Assembly: GCF_003710905.1 (NCBI RefSeq)
Contig: NZ_RHHV01000008.1
Span: 62,001 to 126,000, forward strand
Reading direction: 5' to 3'
Origin: Brevibacillus parabrevis
Lineage (GTDB): Bacteria; Bacillota; Bacilli; Brevibacillales; Brevibacillaceae
DNA: 64,000 nucleotides
The notes under the pieces: generated by a model
The model's input: the letters and a program-made list of their open reading frames with translations, nothing else
Told to the model about the DNA's origin: nothing
Databases searched by the model: none
Position numbers and translations under genes: made by a program
Part shown: piece after piece, positions 60,985-64,000 of the stretch
Position numbering within the stretch: the first letter of the stretch is position 1
Layout of the letters: every line of letters starts with the position of its first letter

Positions 60985-63075
60985 ATGAAAAAATGGCTTC
61001 TCTCTCTCCTGATTTGGGGCGGGATTGCCGCTTTGGGTGCGGTTGGCTTCGGGATTATCGCGCTCAGCCGTGGAGAATCAGTCAATTCCTTCTGGTTGCT
61101 GACCGCTGCATTTTGTACGTATGCGGTTGCTTATCGCTTTTACAGCCGATTTATTGCGCGAAAAATCATGGGGCTGGATGACAAGCGGGCGACACCTGCC
61201 GAGGTGAACAACGACGGCAAAGATTTTGTGCCGACGAACAAGTGGATCTTGTTTGGGCACCACTTCGCCGCGATTGCCGGAGCCGGGCCGCTGGTAGGTC
61301 CGACTTTGGCGGCACAGATGGGGTATTTGCCAGGGACGATCTGGATCATTGTCGGGGTCGTCATCGGCGGGGCAGTACAAGACTTTGTCATTTTATTCGG
61401 TTCCATGCGTCGCAACGGGAAAACGTTGGGGCAGATTGCCAAGGAGGAGATCGGTCCGGTCGGCGGCGTCCTCGCCTTGGTAGGAATTATTGCAATTATG
61501 GTCATTTTGATTGCCGTTTTGGCGATGGTTGTTGTAAACGCTCTCGCGGAATCTCCGTGGGCTACTTTCACGATTTTCATGACATTGCCTATCGCGATTT
61601 TGATGGGCCTGTACATGCGCTACATTCGCCCCGGACGAGTCATGGAAGGCTCGCTCATCGGTTTGGCGCTGCTGTTTTTCTCCCTCTGGCTGGGCCAGCT
61701 TGTCGCTGCATCGCCAACGTGGGGGCCAGCTTTTACGTTCAGCAAAGTCCAGCTCGCCTGGATGATCATCATTTACGGCTTTATCGCTTCCGTCTTGCCA
61801 GTCTGGCTGCTGTTGGCGCCGCGTGATTACCTCAGCTCGTTTTTGAAGGTCGGCACCATCGCTGTGCTCGCGGTAGGCATCGTGTTGACGCTGCCGCCGC
61901 TGCACATGCCAGCTCTCACCAAGTTTATTGATGGAACGGGCCCGGTTTTTGCAGGCAATCTGTTCCCGTTCTTGTTCATTACGATTGCGTGCGGGGCGGT
62001 GTCCGGGTTCCACGCCTTGGTCTCATCCGGTACGACACCGAAGATGATCGCCAAAGAATCGCATGCTCCGCTGATTGGCTACGGCGGCATGCTGATGGAA
62101 TCCGGCGTGGCGATCATGGCGATGATTGCCGCGTGCGTCTTGACTCCCGGCGTTTACTTCGCCATCAACTCGCCTGCTGCCGTCATCGGCGTCGATGCTG
62201 CGGCCGCCGCGCAGACGATTACAGGCTGGGGCTTTACCGTGTCGCCCGATCATTTGACGACGCTTGCCAACGACATTCAGGAAAAAACCATTTTGTCCCG
62301 GACAGGCGGAGCACCGTCTCTGGCTATCGGCATGGCGACGATCTTCTCCGGCATTTTGGGCGGAAAAGCACTGATGGCGTTTTGGTACCACTTCGCGATT
62401 TTGTTTGAAGCGGTGTTCATTTTGACGACGATTGATGCGGGAACCCGGGTGGGCCGCTTCATGGTTCAGGATATGCTCGGCAACGTGATCCCGAAAATGA
62501 AGCAAGTCAACTGGCTGCCGGGGAACCTGATCGGCTCGGCGATCATTACATTCGGCTGGGGTTACTTCCTGCTCCAGGGCGTCATGGACCCGCTCGGTGG
62601 CATCTACACGCTGTGGCCGCTGTTCGGTATCGCCAACCAGATGCTCGCCGCGATCGCCTTTACAGTCGGCACGACGCTGATTTTCAAAATGGGCAAGGCC
62701 GCTTATTCGTGGGTCACGCTTGTGCCTATGGCGTGGTTGACGACTGCTACCTTGACCGCAGGCTGGCAAAAGCTGTTCCATGCCGATCCGAAAATCGGCT
62801 TTCTCGCTCACGCAGACGCTTTCCAGAAGGCGTTGGATTCCGGAACGCTGCCAAACGGGGTAAAGACGATCGAGGCCGCGCAAAAAATGATCATGAACGA
62901 CCATATCGACGCAGCGGTGTGCGCGATTTTCATGGTCATCACCGCGGGGATTATTCTCGATGGAGCGCGGGTGTGGATCAACATCCTGCGCGGCAAGAAG
63001 TATCCGCTGCACGAGTCGCCGTACATCGAGTCCAAAGGCGTTGTGATTGACGGCAAAGGACATCATGTCGCATGA
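60985..63075 (+). CDS. cstA: CstA family carbon starvation/pyruvate transporter
   Basis: The 696-residue protein has about 16-18 hydrophobic helices. It carries the CstA core FGHHFAAIAGAGPLVGPTLAAQMGYLPG (landmark about residues 90-110) and later GCGAVSGFHALVSSGTTPK-type and GIANQMLAAIAFTVGTT segments. E. coli CstA and BtsT (YjiY) import pyruvate or peptides under carbon limitation. The ATG at 60985 follows GGAAAGGGG. The stop overlaps the YbdD-like gene by 4 bp, as in E. coli cstA-ybdD. A LytS/LytR pair upstream matches the BtsSR-BtsT logic. Confidence 0.94.
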   Translation: MKKWLLSLLIWGGIAALGAVGFGIIALSRGESVNSFWLLTAAFCTYAVAYRFYSRFIARKIMGLDDKRATPAEVNNDGKDFVPTNKWILFGHHFAAIAGAGPLVGPTLAAQMGYLPGTIWIIVGVVIGGAVQDFVILFGSMRRNGKTLGQIAKEEIGPVGGVLALVGIIAIMVILIAVLAMVVVNALAESPWATFTIFMTLPIAILMGLYMRYIRPGRVMEGSLIGLALLFFSLWLGQLVAASPTWGPAFTFSKVQLAWMIIIYGFIASVLPVWLLLAPRDYLSSFLKVGTIAVLAVGIVLTLPPLHMPALTKFIDGTGPVFAGNLFPFLFITIACGAVSGFHALVSSGTTPKMIAKESHAPLIGYGGMLMESGVAIMAMIAACVLTPGVYFAINSPAAVIGVDAAAAAQTITGWGFTVSPDHLTTLANDIQEKTILSRTGGAPSLAIGMATIFSGILGGKALMAFWYHFAILFEAVFILTTIDAGTRVGRFMVQDMLGNVIPKMKQVNWLPGNLIGSAIITFGWGYFLLQGVMDPLGGIYTLWPLFGIANQMLAAIAFTVGTTLIFKMGKAAYSWVTLVPMAWLTTATLTAGWQKLFHADPKIGFLAHADAFQKALDSGTLPNGVKTIEAAQKMIMNDHIDAAVCAIFMVITAGIILDGARVWINILRGKKYPLHESPYIESKGVVIDGKGHHVA

Positions 63076-63284
63076 GGCGAAAGTGGAGGGAGATGCGCAA
63101 GGCATTGCGGCGGGTCAGCTCTGCGATCAAAACGATTTTCGGCATGCCGGACTACGACCGCTACCTCAAGCATTGGTACGAGACACACGGCGCGCCGGGC
63201 ATTTTCCCGATGACCGAGCGAGAATACTACATGTACGCCCTGCAAGAGCGCTTTGAAAAAGGCGGGGTAACGCGCTGCTGCTAG
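63072..63284 (+). CDS. YbdD/YjiX family protein (CstA partner)
   Basis: The 70-residue protein matches the DUF466 family found beside cstA/yjiY: an N-terminal basic helix, then FGMPDYDRYLKHWYETHGAP and the conserved TEREYYMYALQERFEKGG. It starts inside the cstA stop codon, which implies stoichiometric translation. In E. coli the partner is needed for transport. A strong terminator follows, ending the operon. Confidence 0.9.
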   Translation: MRRKWREMRKALRRVSSAIKTIFGMPDYDRYLKHWYETHGAPGIFPMTEREYYMYALQERFEKGGVTRCC

Positions 63285-63298
63285 TTTGCAACGTCTGT

Positions 63299-63349
63299 AA
63301 CAAAAGGTGCCCCTGTCATCAGCAGATGGCGGGTGGGCACCTTTTGTAC
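63299..63349 (+). terminator. Terminator of the cstA operon
   Basis: ACAAAAGGTGCCC pairs perfectly with GGGCACCTTTTGT over 13 bp; an inner CTG/CAG-type loop lies between. Confidence 0.85.
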
Positions 63350-63417
63350 GCGGTGAACAAGACGCAAATTCAAGTGTGAGCGCAGATTTTGCGTGTGGTG
63401 TATCAACAGGTAAAGTA

Positions 63418-63426
63418 TGGTACACT
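63418..63426 (+). promoter_or_regulatory. Candidate extended -10 promoter of the IMPase gene
   Basis: TGGTACACT fits TGnTAnAnT about 34 bp before the GTG start. The spacing to a poor -35 (TGTATC) is 16 bp. Confidence 0.4.
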
Positions 63427-63459
63427 AAAAAGAAAGTCAAGTTTTAGGTGGCGATATGC

Positions 63460-64000
63460 GTGCAAGCATCAACTCTGGCGGCGCTAAAAGAGCTGGCTCT
63501 GCAATGCGCCCGTTCAGCGGGTGAGCTGAGTCTGAAGCGAATGAAAGAGCCTTTTACCGTCGAATATAAGACGTCTGCCTCCGATCTTGTCACAGCAGTA
63601 GATAAAGAAGTGGAGAAGCATGTCATCAGCATGATTTTGAAACGCTTTCCCGATCACGGGATTTTGGGGGAAGAGAGCACTTTTGCGCAAGACCCCGCAC
63701 AGTTCGAGACACTTTGGGTCATCGATCCCATTGATGGAACGACCAATTACGTGCACCAGCAAATCAATTTTTCCGTTTCCATTGCCGTTTATCATAAGGG
63801 AGAGGGCCTGGTTGGAGTGGTTTACGATCCTTCCCGCGACGAGCTGTTTTACGCGGTGAAGGGCGAAGGGGCGTACTTGAACGACCGTCCGCTTCATTTG
63901 GACCGCATCGTCAGTCTGGAAGAGGCGCTTTTGTGCACGAGCGTGTTCTGGAACAAGCGCGCCGAACAGATGGGCATTGACTTGATCGTCAAAAAGCTCG
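63460..64000 (+). CDS. Inositol monophosphatase family protein, 5' part
   Basis: The gene runs off the window; 180 codons are present. After GTG it reads VQASTLAALKELALQCARSA, then ILGEESTFA with the metal-site GEES, and DPIDGTTNYVHQQINFSVSI with the DPIDGT metal/phosphate signature. LVGVVYDPSRDELFYAVKGE and GAYLNDRPLHL follow as in SuhB/IMPase. GTG is chosen because AGGTGG lies 8 bp before it and no in-frame ATG precedes it. It hydrolyses inositol phosphate or related phosphomonoesters; the true substrate may differ. Confidence 0.88.
   Translation, partial: MQASTLAALKELALQCARSAGELSLKRMKEPFTVEYKTSASDLVTAVDKEVEKHVISMILKRFPDHGILGEESTFAQDPAQFETLWVIDPIDGTTNYVHQQINFSVSIAVYHKGEGLVGVVYDPSRDELFYAVKGEGAYLNDRPLHLDRIVSLEEALLCTSVFWNKRAEQMGIDLIVKKL

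Noticed and set aside
1..64000. Search for CRISPR arrays, tRNA/rRNA genes, prophage or IS ends
   Set aside because: No regularly spaced repeats of CRISPR type, no cloverleaf with CCA-like ends, and no transposase or integrase genes were seen by eye.

Overview
The window looks like the chromosome of a moderately GC-rich, endospore-forming Firmicute of the Paenibacillaceae, most likely Brevibacillus. This is inferred from strong AGGAGG-type ribosome sites, frequent GTG/TTG starts, a GerA-type germinant receptor operon, a YheC/YheD spore-coat ATP-grasp protein, DynA-like dynamins, a RelQ alarmone synthetase and an Opp peptide transporter. No rRNA, tRNA, CRISPR array, prophage or insertion sequence is visible. 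Gene density is high. The only long stretch without a gene that also looks unlike ordinary spacer is 25413-25984.

Layout. 1-423: 3' end of a DJ-1/PfpI gene. 516-4576 (minus): germinant receptor operon A-B-C plus a 50-residue membrane protein. 4774-8387: two translationally coupled dynamin-like GTPases that together match one B. subtilis DynA. 8529-15098: a GNAT and a divergent MocR regulator, PutP, a heptad-repeat lipoprotein, a cold-shock protein, and a second MocR regulator with tandem operator-like repeats. 15254-23000: thyA-folA, a PHP phosphatase, an M20 amidohydrolase, a YheC/D protein, an alpha/beta hydrolase and citramalate synthase. 23182-27481: an XRE regulator divergent from a FabF paralogue, then a DHA2 exporter. 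27586-30337: a U32/DUF3656 protein with DUF1128. 30654-33825: a 57-residue coiled-coil protein with an orphan OppA, a convergent TetR, and a short N-acetylglutamate-synthase-like GNAT preceded by ARG boxes. 33935-43245: a chemoreceptor, relQ-pepV, a TetR/MFS pair sharing an operator, an M42 peptidase and a DEAD-box helicase. 43489-49036: oppBCDF-oppA. 49244-56631: a zinc-ribbon/HTH protein, an RsmF-like methyltransferase, a membrane protein with a soluble chemoreceptor-like protein, a secreted protein of unknown family, a SAM methyltransferase and hpd. 56834-63284: a LytS/LytR two-component system, three small membrane proteins, and cstA with its YbdD/YjiX partner. 63460-64000: start of an inositol-monophosphatase gene.

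Themes. Peptide and amino-acid use is prominent (Opp, two OppA, PepV, M20, M42, PutP, CimA, Hpd), as are spore biology and nutrient sensing (LytSR with CstA suggests pyruvate or peptide-linked carbon control). The most informative non-coding signals are paired ARG boxes before the short NAGS-like gene, matching palindromes before the TetR and MFS genes, direct repeats in the XRE-fabF and MocR promoters, and a palindrome in the spacer of the likely hpd promoter. None has been tested computationally; they were read by eye.
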